The notes: generated by a model from the letters alone, not told the origin. A DNA stretch of 64,000 bases from CAZMVY01 sp964569765 (GCA_964569765.1 CAZMVY010000001.1:1-64000), one strand, 5' to 3'. Counted from the stretch's first letter, positions 17,174-25,278 are shown. Made by a program: numbers and translations.

Positions 17174-18697
17174 ATGGTTTCGATTCCGGTGTCGCTGATT
17201 GTCGTAGTTCATGCGTCGGCGCTCGCGGCCGCCGAGGCGCCTTCACGTCCGGCCGATCGGCCGAACATCCTCTTCGCAATCGCCGACGACTGGTCATGGC
17301 CGCACGCCGGCGTCTACGGCGACAAGGTGATCAGGACGCCGACATTCGACCGCCTCGCTCGCGACGGCGTTCTCTTCACGCACGCCTTCTGCGCCTCGCC
17401 GTCCTGCACGCCCTCGCGCGGCGGCATCCTCACCGGCCAGGCGATCCATCGCCTCGAAGCCGGCGGCAACCTCTGGAGCGCGCTGCCGAACCGGTTCCCG
17501 GTCTACCCCGATTTGCTTGAGGCGACGGGTTATGCCGTCGGCTTCACGGGCAAGGGGTGGTCGCCGGGCAACTTCAAGGACGGCGGCTGGACGCGAAACC
17601 CGGCCGGTCCGGCGTTTCCGAACTTTCAGACGTTTCTGAAAACCGTGAAGCCCGGTCAGCCCTTCTGCTTCTGGTTCGGCAGCCACGATCCGCATCGACC
17701 CTACGAGAAAGGATCGGGGGCCAGCGCGGGCATGAAGATCGATGACGTCGTCGTCCCGCCGTTCCTCCCCGACACGCCCGAGGTCCGCAGCGACATCCTC
17801 GACTACTACTTCGAGGTTCAGCGATTCGATCGCGAGGTCGGCGAGATCATCCGCGAACTGGAAGCGGTCGGGCGGCTTCAGAACACCCTTATCGTGATGA
17901 CCAGCGACAACGGCATGCCGTTCCCGCGCGCGAAGGCGAACCTCTACGACTCCGGCACGCGGATGCCGCTGGCGATCTGCTGGCCGGCGAAGATCAAGGG
18001 CGGGCGCGTGGTAGATGACCTCGTGAGCCTGACGGACCTCGCGCCGACGTTTCTGGAGGTGGCGGGCGTGAAAGTGCCGGGGGCGATGACCGGCCGCAGC
18101 CTGCTCGACCTGCTGTGCTCACCTCGCGACGAAGGCCGCGCGGAACCGAACGCGCAGCGCGAGCAACCGCCCGAATCGAACGCGCAGCGCAAGCAACCGC
18201 CTTCTGGAGTGCGGCCTCTCCGAGGCCGCGACATGGTCTTCGTTGAGCGCGAGCGGCATGCGAACGCGCGGCGCGGGGACCTGAGCTATCCGGCACGGGC
18301 GGTGCGGACGAAGGAGTTCCTCTACATCCGCAACCTGCGGCCGGACCGCTGGCCCGCCGGCGACCCCGAGATGCACGTGGCCGTCGGGCCGTTCGGCGAC
18401 ATCGACGACTCACCGACGAAGCAACTGATCCTCGCTGGTCGCGATGATGAGAAGATCGGCCGCTTCTTCCGCCTGGCCTGTGCGAAGCGCCCGGCGGAGG
18501 AGCTGTACGATCTGGTGAAGGACCCGTGGCAGCTCGACAACGTGGCCGAGAAACCCGCATACGCCGAGGCGAAGCAGAAGCTCCGCGCCGCGCTGGATCG
18601 CTGGATGAAAGACACGGCCGACCCGATGCTCGACGCGAAAGACGATCCGTGGGACCACTATCGCTATTACGGCGATCGCCCGCCGAAGGGCCGCTGA
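17174..18697 (+). CDS. Secreted sulfatase with repeat-derived insertion
   Basis: This is a second type I sulfatase (507 aa), exported by a signal peptide (about residues 1-20). The metal-site motif NILFAIADDWSWP and the activation signature CTPSR (Cys78) are intact, as are the segments VGFTGKGW and MTSDNGMPFPRAK. It belongs to the planctomycete heparan-sulfatase-like or N-sulphoglucosamine-type group; the substrate is unproven. Between GRSLLDLLCS and RDMVFVERERH there is an extra segment of about 35 residues (roughly 315-350), with two near-identical units (PNAQREQPPE and SNAQRKQPPS) followed by a stretch encoded by a palindromic DNA repeat. The insertion keeps the frame and lies between conserved blocks, so the enzyme may tolerate it. 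It is convergent with the radical SAM gene. Confidence 0.92.
   Translation: MVSIPVSLIVVVHASALAAAEAPSRPADRPNILFAIADDWSWPHAGVYGDKVIRTPTFDRLARDGVLFTHAFCASPSCTPSRGGILTGQAIHRLEAGGNLWSALPNRFPVYPDLLEATGYAVGFTGKGWSPGNFKDGGWTRNPAGPAFPNFQTFLKTVKPGQPFCFWFGSHDPHRPYEKGSGASAGMKIDDVVVPPFLPDTPEVRSDILDYYFEVQRFDREVGEIIRELEAVGRLQNTLIVMTSDNGMPFPRAKANLYDSGTRMPLAICWPAKIKGGRVVDDLVSLTDLAPTFLEVAGVKVPGAMTGRSLLDLLCSPRDEGRAEPNAQREQPPESNAQRKQPPSGVRPLRGRDMVFVERERHANARRGDLSYPARAVRTKEFLYIRNLRPDRWPAGDPEMHVAVGPFGDIDDSPTKQLILAGRDDEKIGRFFRLACAKRPAEELYDLVKDPWQLDNVAEKPAYAEAKQKLRAALDRWMKDTADPMLDAKDDPWDHYRYYGDRPPKGR
18147..18201 (+). repeat. 30-bp tandem repeat inside sulfatase gene
   Basis: Two 25-base units (18147-18171 and 18177-18201) differ at a single base and are offset by 30 bases. 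They encode PNAQREQPP and SNAQRKQPP. Flanking sulfatase codons show no such repetition. Together with the adjacent palindrome this looks like invasion of a coding region by a small repetitive element. Confidence 0.8.
18205..18229 (+). repeat. Palindromic repeat, copy in sulfatase gene
   Basis: TGGAGT is followed by a perfect 8-bp inverted repeat (GCGGCCTC, 3-base loop, GAGGCCGC). The same element occurs in the opposite orientation at 19979-20004 with one extra base in the loop. The copy here is translated as part of the sulfatase. It resembles dispersed REP-like elements. Confidence 0.8.
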
Positions 18698-18716
18698 ATC
18701 CATCGAGCGCGTCGCC

Positions 18717-18733
18717 TCCGCGGAACGGACCCT
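18717..18733 (+). repeat. Short dispersed repeat copy
   Basis: This 17-base sequence matches 19812-19828 at 16 of 17 positions (TCCGCGGAACGGACCCT here, with G instead of A at the ninth base there). It lies in the 70-base gap between the convergent sulfatase and radical SAM genes and supports a dispersed repeat family in this neighbourhood. Confidence 0.55.
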
Positions 18734-18767
18734 GTCGGTACCCGCCCGCCCATTGCCGGCGTCTTTT

Positions 18768-19718
18768 TCAGCCACCGGCCGAATCGAACCGCCACAGGCC
18801 AGCCTCGCGGGCGAAGCGGTAGGCCACCGCGATCTCCTTGGCCGTCGGTCGGCGGTTGATGGCGGCGAACCGTTGCTCGTACCGCCCGTCACAGACGAAC
18901 CCGTCCGGCCGGTATTGCCCCATGATGTTGACAAACGTGTCGCGCGAAAGGCCCGCGAGCCACTCGAAGACCCGGCGGCTCTCGTCGAGCAGGCCCGGCA
19001 TGACCAGGTGTCGAACCAGCACCCCGCGGCAGGCCAGCCCGTCCGGAGTGAACTTCAGATCGCCCACCTGCCGGTGCATCTCGGTGATGGCCTCGCAGGC
19101 GCGCTCGGCGTAGTCCGGCGCGTTGAGGTAGAGGGCACACGCCTCGGGCGACCACAGCTTGAAGTCGGGCATGTAGATGTCCACCAGGCCGTCGAGCAGA
19201 CGAAGCGAACCCACCGAGTCGTATCCGCCGGTGTTGTAGACGATCGGCAATCGCAGCCCGCGCTCTGCGGCGGTGGCGATGGCCTCGACGATCTGCGGCA
19301 CCACGTGTGTGGGCGTGACGAGGTTGATGTTGTGGCACCCCTCGTCCTGCAGGTTGAGCATCATGCGGGCGATCGTCTCGGCGGAGCACGGCCGGCCGTC
19401 GTCGCCGTGGCTGATGTCCCAGTTCTGGCAGAACGCGCACCCCAGGTTGCATCCGCCGAAGAAGATCGTGCCGCTGCCGCCCCGGCCGCGGAGGCAATCC
19501 TCCTCGCCGAAGTGGGCGAAGGCCGACGCCACCCGCGCAAGCCGCCCGACCCGGCAGATCCCCGTTTCATCGGCCAACCGGTTCACACGGCAATTGCGCG
19601 GGCATCCCGCGCACGCCCGAAGCGACTCCACCGCCGCCCGCGCCCGGCCGCGCAGGTCCCCGCGCTGCGGCTCTTTCAGATAGGCAGGCACGAACGACTC
19701 AGTCGTGAACCGGTCCAT
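18768..19718 (-). CDS. Radical SAM protein, PflA-like
   Basis: This radical SAM enzyme (316 aa) is related to pyruvate formate-lyase activating enzyme. The [4Fe-4S]-SAM motif is CNLGCAFCQNW (CxxxCxxC, about residues 90-97), preceded by GTIFFGGC. An N-terminal Cys cluster (CAGCPRNCRVNR, then ETGICRVG) suggests a second iron-sulfur site, as in the AmmeMemoRadiSam/PflA-like group. The glycyl radical or other target is unknown, and no glycyl radical enzyme is present nearby. The ATG at 19718 is chosen; there is no Shine-Dalgarno, but TATGAT ends 6 bases upstream, suggesting a leaderless transcript. The first eight codons and this -10-like region are duplicated at 19831-19868. Confidence 0.88.
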   Translation of the reverse strand: MDRFTTESFVPAYLKEPQRGDLRGRARAAVESLRACAGCPRNCRVNRLADETGICRVGRLARVASAFAHFGEEDCLRGRGGSGTIFFGGCNLGCAFCQNWDISHGDDGRPCSAETIARMMLNLQDEGCHNINLVTPTHVVPQIVEAIATAAERGLRLPIVYNTGGYDSVGSLRLLDGLVDIYMPDFKLWSPEACALYLNAPDYAERACEAITEMHRQVGDLKFTPDGLACRGVLVRHLVMPGLLDESRRVFEWLAGLSRDTFVNIMGQYRPDGFVCDGRYEQRFAAINRRPTAKEIAVAYRFAREAGLWRFDSAGG

Positions 19719-19732
19719 GCCGCTATCATAAC
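19695..19732. repeat. 38-bp direct repeat, copy 1 (gene start)
   Basis: This copy spans codons 1-8 of the radical SAM gene plus its -10-like TATGAT. It matches 19831-19868 at 37 of 38 positions; the copies are 136 bases apart. It is in the same orientation as copy 2. Confidence 0.9.
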
Positions 19733-19810
19733 AGCGCAAGCACGCAGGGCGCGTAGGGGCTGCTGTGCGGACGGAATCCGCAAGCCGAAGGCTGCTGTGC
19801 TCTGGGTTAC

Positions 19811-19830
19811 GTCCGCGGAGCGGACCCTAC
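19811..19830 (+). repeat. Palindromic element ending CCTAC
   Basis: GTCCGC and GCGGAC form a perfect 6-bp stem around GGA, followed by CCTAC. A second hairpin with the same ending lies at 19946-19967. Planctomycete genomes are known to carry many short GTAGGG-tagged palindromes of this general shape; membership is inferred from form. Confidence 0.6.
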
Positions 19831-19868
19831 CGACTCAGTCGTGAACCGGTCCATGCCGTTATCATAAC
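19831..19868. repeat. 38-bp direct repeat, copy 2 (orphan gene start)
   Basis: This is the second copy of the radical SAM 5-prime region, including a minus-strand ATG at 19854 and TATGAT. Read from that ATG, eight copied codons run into palindromic repeat sequence and stop after 15 codons (MDRFTTESVGSAPRT). The block 19733-19830 between the copies is repeat-rich. Confidence 0.9.
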
Positions 19869-19930
19869 CGCACCGGACGCGGACGACGGAGACGGGCAGG
19901 GAGAGCTGTTACGCACCGTTCCTCTCGGGC

Positions 19931-19948
19931 GCCGTTCAGGCGAACGGC
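19931..19948 (+). repeat. Short hairpin
   Basis: GCCGTTC and GAACGGC form a perfect 7-bp stem with a 4-base loop. It overlaps the next palindrome by three bases, so the two structures would compete. Confidence 0.5.
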
Positions 19949-19967
19949 ACGCAATAGCGTGCCCTAC
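19946..19967 (+). repeat. Palindromic element ending CCTAC
   Basis: GGCACGC and GCGTGCC form a perfect 7-bp stem around AATA, followed by CTAC. In reverse complement it begins GTAGGG, like the element at 19811-19830. This form recurs widely in planctomycete intergenic DNA. Confidence 0.65.
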
Positions 19968-19978
19968 ATACTGCGGAC

Positions 19979-20004
19979 GCGGCCTCTGGAGAGGCCGCAC
20001 TCCA
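19979..20004 (-). repeat. Palindromic repeat, intergenic copy
   Basis: This is the reverse-complement copy of the element embedded in the sulfatase gene (18205-18229). It has the same 8-bp stem and TGGAGT tag, with a 4-base instead of a 3-base loop. It lies just downstream of the epimerase stop codon at 20010. Confidence 0.8.
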
Positions 20005-20009
20005 CATGG

Positions 20010-20858
20010 TTACCGGGCGATTTCCTTGCGGAGCCATTCGAGGCTCTGCTCGATCTTGCCGGGGGCGGCCTCGGATTCGATCGAGAGGACACCGTCCCAC
20101 TTCATGTCCTTGAGGATCTCGATGCAGCCGGCGATGTTCTCGGCGTTGACGCCCTCGCCGATCGCGACGACGGACGTGCTGATGCCGGTGTCGTGGCCGC
20201 GGAGCCTGGCGGCCAGCTCCTTGCTGACGTCTTTGATGTGCAGGTGCGCGACCTTGTGACGGAAGCGTTTGAGGAACTTCACCGGATCCTGGCCGGCGAT
20301 GAAGGTGTTGCCGGTGTCGAAGTTCAGGCGGAGCCGCGGCGTGTCGTACATGGACAGGATACGTTCCATCGTGTCGGGGTTGGTCGTGTAGGGGCCGTGG
20401 GGCTCGACGTTGATGATGATGTCGTGGGTCTCGGCCCATTCGAGCACGACGCGGTAGTACTGCCTGATGAGGGCCATCACCTCTTCGTCGCTGTAGCCGG
20501 CGGGCTTGCGGGCGCCGTCGGTGGTGTCGACGCAGGGGCAGCCGACGGCCCTGGCGAACTTGATCGTCTTGATCGTGTAGTTGATGCCGCGGTACTGGCC
20601 CTCGGGGAACGAGATCGGGTAGGCCGCATCGAGCTGCGACTTCTTCAGGCCCATCGAGTCGAGGTACCGCTTGAGCTTGAGCGGGTCGGAGTCGAGCGGG
20701 ATGTGCGGGTTGTAGCCGAGGGCCTGGACGAAGTACTCGCCGTCGATCGTGCCGAACTCGATGTACTCCATGCCGTGCTTCTTCGCGAACTCGCAGGGAA
20801 CTTCGTACGTCGCGTCCAAATGGCGCCAGTTATCGACATGCATGCCGAGCTTCAACAT
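20010..20858 (-). CDS. Sugar phosphate isomerase/epimerase (TIM barrel)
   Basis: This 282-residue protein belongs to the AP-endonuclease 2-like sugar isomerase/epimerase superfamily and would act on a sugar or keto-sugar in the cytoplasm. Typical metal-site segments are visible: EYIEFGTIDGEY, NVEPHGPYTTN, LNFDTGNTFIAG, VAHLHIKD and GVLSIESEAAPG. The ATG at 20858 has GGGAGG with a 6-base spacer and the N-terminus MLKLGMHVDNW fits the family. The gene stands alone between a repeat-rich gap and a 297-base gap upstream. The substrate is unknown; with sulfatases and oxidoreductases nearby, a role in glycan-derived sugar catabolism is likely. Confidence 0.88.
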   Translation of the reverse strand: MLKLGMHVDNWRHLDATYEVPCEFAKKHGMEYIEFGTIDGEYFVQALGYNPHIPLDSDPLKLKRYLDSMGLKKSQLDAAYPISFPEGQYRGINYTIKTIKFARAVGCPCVDTTDGARKPAGYSDEEVMALIRQYYRVVLEWAETHDIIINVEPHGPYTTNPDTMERILSMYDTPRLRLNFDTGNTFIAGQDPVKFLKRFRHKVAHLHIKDVSKELAARLRGHDTGISTSVVAIGEGVNAENIAGCIEILKDMKWDGVLSIESEAAPGKIEQSLEWLRKEIAR

Positions 20859-21094
20859 GCCGGGCCTCCCTTGTGTGACAACCGTGGGCGCCGGAGAGGA
20901 TAACCACACCGCAGACGCGGGTCCAGGGATCGCGGAATGCGGATTGCAAAGGTGGGGCGGTAGCAGGCGCTGGAAGTTCCGCCCGGGGCGATTGCTGCCG
21001 CTGCGCGATGCGTTTCCTTTGCCCGCGCATCGTGCTCCAGGAACGAAGCGCCACCCTCACCCGTTTCCCCTTCGTGGAAGGGACGAGGCAGCGA

Positions 21095-21122
21095 ATGAAA
21101 ACGCCGTCGATGGCGACGGCGT
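21095..21122 (-). terminator. Rho-independent terminator of DUF1571 gene
   Basis: On the minus strand a perfect 9-bp stem (ACGCCGTCG and CGACGGCGT with loop CCAT) is followed by TTTC. It lies about 35 bases past the DUF1571 stop codon. The U-tract is short, so efficiency may be moderate. Confidence 0.65.
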
Positions 21123-21155
21123 GTGCGCGGCCCGGATCGCTTTTTCGGAAAACGG

Positions 21156-22061
21156 TCATTGCTCGCTCTTGCGCGAGAAATCCCGATCGGTCAGCCCGAC
21201 GTTGAACTTGATGTCGGTCGTGACGTACTTGCCGAGCAACTTCGTCTTCGCCTCGTCGGCGTACGAGATGCAGCACGTGGGCATCAGGTACTCCTGATCG
21301 ATATGGACTACGAGAACCCGATCGGGGTACAGGCCGTCGTCGTTCGTGTAGGGAAGCCGTCGCTCAATCACCCACGTGGGCCGGCCGCCGATCGCACCTT
21401 CGCCGACGTACTTGACCTCCAGTTCGTTTCGCTTCGCGCCGATCTCGCAATACCTCAGGATGAGCCGCAGGCTGTTCAGGAAACCGAACTGATCGATCTG
21501 GCGACGGCCGGCCTTGCGAGCGTCAGGACCGTCAATGGGCCGCATCACGTCGTCTACGAGCAGACGGGCGATCGCACCTGCGGGTTCAACGACAGCAAGC
21601 TTCTCACCGTCCCGGCCGGTCCACTTGCCCTCGACATAGATGGCCCGCTGGGCCTTGTCGGCGTTCTTGACCCACACCATGTTCACGCTGAAGGGCTTCT
21701 CGCGGAACTTCACCTGCGTAACCTGCTCGGCAGTCAGTTGCCCGCCCACGAGCTCCTGCTTGGAGAACGTGCATACATAATCATGGACGCTGCGCTCATA
21801 TCGCTCGATGGCACCGCGGAAGAAGGCGAGGGGGTTCGTTTTGACCAACGTTGCCAACGGGTCAATCAGCGGCTCCGGGGGTTTGACGGTGGCATAGGCG
21901 GCGCTGGGGTTGAGCTTCGGTCTTGCAGCGGCAGCTTCGCGCGGGGTGATCTTGCCTGCGGAAAGCTTCTGGCACTGGATGCAGAAACCCACGACCAGAC
22001 CCAAACCGACGACCGCGCGAAGTTTCCGCCCCGTCGTCCAGCGCCCCTGCTTATTACGCAT
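21156..22061 (-). CDS. DUF1571 family exported protein
   Basis: This 301-residue protein matches the DUF1571 family common in Planctomycetota. It has an N-terminal hydrophobic segment (VVGLGLVVGFCIQC, about residues 17-30) acting as signal or anchor. The body shows the family pattern: HDYVCTFSKQELV, VKFREKPFSVNMVWV, AIYVEGKW and WVIERRLPY. The fold resembles outer-membrane lipoprotein carrier-like beta structures, but no activity is established. The ATG at 22061 (MRNKQGRWTTG) is chosen because the upstream open frame is not protein-like. The gene is flanked by a terminator hairpin downstream and a gene-poor 800-base stretch upstream. Confidence 0.85.
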   Translation of the reverse strand: MRNKQGRWTTGRKLRAVVGLGLVVGFCIQCQKLSAGKITPREAAAARPKLNPSAAYATVKPPEPLIDPLATLVKTNPLAFFRGAIERYERSVHDYVCTFSKQELVGGQLTAEQVTQVKFREKPFSVNMVWVKNADKAQRAIYVEGKWTGRDGEKLAVVEPAGAIARLLVDDVMRPIDGPDARKAGRRQIDQFGFLNSLRLILRYCEIGAKRNELEVKYVGEGAIGGRPTWVIERRLPYTNDDGLYPDRVLVVHIDQEYLMPTCCISYADEAKTKLLGKYVTTDIKFNVGLTDRDFSRKSEQ

Positions 22062-22862
22062 GCTATACGCCCTCAGTGGCTTTCGAAACACCTGACCGCG
22101 CTGTCGCCCCCCCGGCCAACCCTGGCCATCGACAGTGTGAATTCGACACATACAGGAGCCTGTCGCAGCCGTCGCTCTCTACCGACAATATCGGCAGTTC
22201 ATCAGAGACCGCTTCGGCTGAAGTCCGGAGCCCGCGCCCGCCCCAGCAGGCGGTCTCAGAACCGGCATTCCGCACCACACGCGCCGATGCCCGCGTTCGT
22301 TCTCTGCTGGCCAGCGGGGTAGTATAGCTGACGCGGCTCCCTCCGGCAATCACCCCGTTTCGCCGGCACCTTTCGCGAGCTTATACCATCGAAGCGCGTC
22401 GGCGGCTTCAGCCAAGCCGCCTGGCGAGAATACGTAGCGGTAACCTGCTGTCGGAGCGTGGATTATGAAACCACGCGAAAGGCGCGGACGGCCGTCCAGG
22501 GCGATCGTTCCGGCAGGTAACGCGCGACGGCGACTGGTTTTGTTTCCGTTTGCGCCCTCGCCATTGTCGGGCAGGACGGTTCTCTCGCAACAGCCGGGCT
22601 CCCACAGTAAAGACCCCGCCCTGGGGATATTCCGGCGCAGGAGGCCTCGCCCACGATGTGTTCGCGAGAAAGCCATCAAGTCCTCCAGCAGGCCGCTTCT
22701 CACTACTGGCGGCGGGGATTCGGCGGTGAAGCCGTTTCACTGGCGTGAAGGGATCCCCATCTATCCCCATCGAGATATCGGTACTCGTTAAACCTTTGCG
22801 GCTGCATAACCGATCGTCATGTAACGGTGTATAAGTCTGTGGCGAGAGGCAACAGGAGAACC
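22062..22862. other. Gene-poor 800-bp region
   Basis: I find no recognisable gene here. Several open frames under 120 codons exist on both strands, but none has a convincing start, signal or family resemblance. One strong hairpin is present (22401-22421). The region may hold decayed sequence or an undetected RNA. Confidence 0.5.
22401..22421. repeat. Perfect 8-bp hairpin
   Basis: GGCGGCTT and AAGCCGCC form a perfect 8-bp stem around CAGCC. There is no T-run on either side, so it is unlikely to be a terminator. It resembles the REP-like hairpins near 19.8 kb in size. Confidence 0.55.
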
Positions 22863-23129
22863 ATGATGAGTAGTCTTCCGCGGCTGACGCGGTTCGGATG
22901 GAAGTTGGCGCTTGTGCTGGGCAGTGGCACGGTATTCGCGCTGGATGGGTGCGACCCTACCGTGAAGAGCACGGTGCTCGGCGGCCTGCAAGACGCCAGC
23001 ACAACCTTGGCGGATACGCTGATTCAGGCGTTCTTCACCAAGCTGCAAACGGACGGCCAGACCACCACCACTGGCACCACGACCACGTTGCTGCAAACGG
23101 CCCATGATCTGATCCGGATGCTGGCCTGA
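22863..23129 (+). CDS. Small putative lipoprotein, Thr-rich tail
   Basis: This is an 88-residue protein with an N-terminal signal sequence (LALVLGSGTVFALDGC). The Cys could be a lipidation site, although LDGC is a weak lipobox. The mature part begins DPTVKSTVLGGLQDASTTLA, then LIQAFFTKLQ, and has a Thr-rich stretch (TTTTGTTTTLL). Short proteins with the CDPTV..TVL..L pattern occur repeatedly in Phycisphaerae as far as I recall, without known function. The ATG at 22863 has AGGAG just upstream. The gene is isolated: an 800-base gap precedes it and 209 bases separate it from the MFS gene. Confidence 0.7.
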   Translation: MMSSLPRLTRFGWKLALVLGSGTVFALDGCDPTVKSTVLGGLQDASTTLADTLIQAFFTKLQTDGQTTTTGTTTTLLQTAHDLIRMLA

Positions 23130-23338
23130 CGGCGCCTTGCCTGCGTCGTTGTCCTCGACGCCGCCGCTGCCGGTTCAGGCCGGCGCATCGCTCAACCCGC
23201 ACCGCGACGCCGTTCGTCGGGCGGCCCGCCTCCTACACACACAGGTCTCCTCTTGCCGGAGCCCTGCGCGCCGGATTGTTCGGGATTGATGCCCGGGCGT
23301 GCTATTCCCCTGCCGGCCGACTATGATGACCGGCTCGT

Positions 23339-24589
23339 ATGAGTCGCGAGATCACCGCCGTCGGGGTCGATTCCGTCGAAACGCGCCGCGAGTCGATGCT
23401 GCGCACATCGACCTTCCTCCTCTGCGCTGTGGCTTTCCTGGCGGATGTGGCCGCCGGCCTCGTGGTGATTGCCCTTCCCTTCGCCGCCACCCGACTGGGC
23501 GCGGAGTTGGGTCCGGTGGGCCTCATCGGCGGGCTTTATATGGGCGCATACGCGCTGGCCTGCCTCGCCGCAGGTCCCTTCATCGATCGGTTCCGGCCTG
23601 GTGGCGTGCTGGTCGCGGGCCAGTTTGTCCAGGCCGCCGTTTCGATCGGCATCGCCCTGACCGGTCGGCTGTCGGTGCTGATCGTCCTGGTCGGTGCGTA
23701 TGGCGTGCTCATGGTCACGGTCTGGCCGCCGCTGATGAGCTGGCTCGCGCACGGCCACGAGGGCGCTTCGTTGAACCGGCGCATCGGCTGGTTCAACGTA
23801 AGCTGGTGCAGCGGGCTTGTGGTCGGCCCGGTTCTGGGAGGCAGATTGTACGAACTCAGCCCGATCGCTCCGTTCATCGCGGCGGCCATCGTGCTGGCCG
23901 CCGGCGCTCTCCTCACGACAGCCGTGACGCTGCCCCAGCCAGCGGCCATCCGCCCGCGTGGGGCGCCGTGCCCGGCGGCGCCGACGCCTGTGCTCAGGCC
24001 CGATGCCGCTGTATTCCGCCTGATGGCCCGGATTTCGGTCGTGGTGTGCACGGCGATTGCAGGGATGCAACGATTTCAGGTATTTGGTCTGGCCGAGGCC
24101 CTTGAGGTTCGCAAGGCCACCTGGGGCCTGGTCATGGCCGGGATGAGCCTGGCGAATATGGCGGGGTTCCTGCTGCTTGGGCGGACACATCGCTGGCACT
24201 ACCGCCCTGCCGTACTCTGGGGGGCCCAGATCATGCTCGCCGTCGCCACCGTCTCGCTCGTGCTGGCCCGCGGCGCCTGGCACCTGGGAACCGTTGCCGT
24301 CATCACGGGACTCTGCGGGAGCGTAGCCTACTCCTCGAGCCTGTACTACGGTGTCTCGAGCGGACAGCGTCGCGGCGCGCTCACGGCCGTCCATGAGATG
24401 CTTCTTTCGGCCGGCTTCGTGATCGGCGCGATTGGGAGCGGGGCGATGAGCCAGCGATTCGATCTCTGGACGCCGTACCCGACCGCGGCGGCCGTGCTGG
24501 GGTGTGCGGTACTGGCGCAGGTGATCCTCTATCGGGCCGCTCGTCTGCGGATGCCGAGCCCGACCACGCATTCCCGGGAGACTACCTGA
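23339..24589 (+). CDS. MFS transporter
   Basis: This is a 416-residue inner-membrane protein of the major facilitator superfamily with about twelve hydrophobic spans and a central cytoplasmic loop near residues 200-225. The segment GPFIDRFRPGGVLVAG after the second span is the usual loop 2-3 motif (G..D R.G....). The substrate is not evident: related planctomycete MFS proteins include sugar and drug exporters. The stop codon overlaps the start of the next gene by one base (TGATG), so the lipoprotein downstream is probably translated from the same message. The ATG at 23339 has no clear Shine-Dalgarno; a TATGAT lies 11 bases upstream. Confidence 0.88.
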   Translation: MSREITAVGVDSVETRRESMLRTSTFLLCAVAFLADVAAGLVVIALPFAATRLGAELGPVGLIGGLYMGAYALACLAAGPFIDRFRPGGVLVAGQFVQAAVSIGIALTGRLSVLIVLVGAYGVLMVTVWPPLMSWLAHGHEGASLNRRIGWFNVSWCSGLVVGPVLGGRLYELSPIAPFIAAAIVLAAGALLTTAVTLPQPAAIRPRGAPCPAAPTPVLRPDAAVFRLMARISVVVCTAIAGMQRFQVFGLAEALEVRKATWGLVMAGMSLANMAGFLLLGRTHRWHYRPAVLWGAQIMLAVATVSLVLARGAWHLGTVAVITGLCGSVAYSSSLYYGVSSGQRRGALTAVHEMLLSAGFVIGAIGSGAMSQRFDLWTPYPTAAAVLGCAVLAQVILYRAARLRMPSPTTHSRETT

Positions 24590-25278
24590 TGAAACTGCCT
24601 GAACGGCGTGTTCTGATCGCGCTGCTGGCGAGCCTCTGGATGCTGACGAGCTGCAAAGAGGAGGGGCGGGAGACGCCTCCGCCGAAGCCGCCCCGCGTGA
24701 CACCGGCAGCACCGCTCCCCGCCACAACCCGGTCCGTCACGACGACCGTGCCGTTTGGCACGGACGTTCACAGTGGAATGATGGTGCCGCCCGGGCATCC
24801 CCCTGTTGGCGAAGGGGCAGGTTCAGTCACCACGGCGCCTGCGGCGGGCAAACCGCTCCAGTTCACGGCCCCGGTCACCTGGAAGGCCGAGCCGCCGGCA
24901 TCCAGCTTGCGCGTGGCCCAGTACCGGATTCCGCGGGCGGCGGGTGATCCGCAGGACGGCCTCGTGGTCGTTTCGACGTTTCCGGAGATGCGAGGAATGA
25001 CGCAGATGAACATCGAGCGGTGGATCGAGCAATTCGGTCAACCGGACGGCCAGCCCTCAAGGGAGCGAGCCAACGTGACGACAATCACCGTGAATGGGAT
25101 GCCGGCCACGGTTCTCCGGATTACGGGTACCTACGAGGGCCATCCGGGTTGGGCAATGTGCGCCGCCGATATTGAGGCGCCCGACGGCCCGTGGTTCGTG
25201 AAGATGACCGGGCCGGAGAAGACAATCCAGGAGAACGATGCCGCGTTCGAGGCGTTCGTGAAGAGCGCAAGGCAGTAA
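24589..25278 (+). CDS. Lipoprotein of unknown function
   Basis: This is a 229-residue lipoprotein with a clear signal and lipobox (LIALLASLWMLTSC, Cys22). A Pro/Thr-rich linker (about residues 25-90) leads to a globular C-terminal domain (about 90-229) with blocks FTAPVTWKAEPP, SLRVAQYRIPR and PWFVKMTGPEKTI. That C-terminal pattern resembles planctomycete proteins in which a stress-response-like or PsbP-like fold follows a linker; I cannot name the family. The start overlaps the MFS stop by one base, implying co-translation with the transporter. It ends 84 bases from the convergent spoVG-like gene. Confidence 0.7.
   Translation: MKLPERRVLIALLASLWMLTSCKEEGRETPPPKPPRVTPAAPLPATTRSVTTTVPFGTDVHSGMMVPPGHPPVGEGAGSVTTAPAAGKPLQFTAPVTWKAEPPASSLRVAQYRIPRAAGDPQDGLVVVSTFPEMRGMTQMNIERWIEQFGQPDGQPSRERANVTTITVNGMPATVLRITGTYEGHPGWAMCAADIEAPDGPWFVKMTGPEKTIQENDAAFEAFVKSARQ

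Noticed and set aside
22350..22703. 118-codon minus-strand frame with some protein-like segments
   Set aside because: No Shine-Dalgarno, signal, motif or family resemblance; competing frames overlap in the same stretch.
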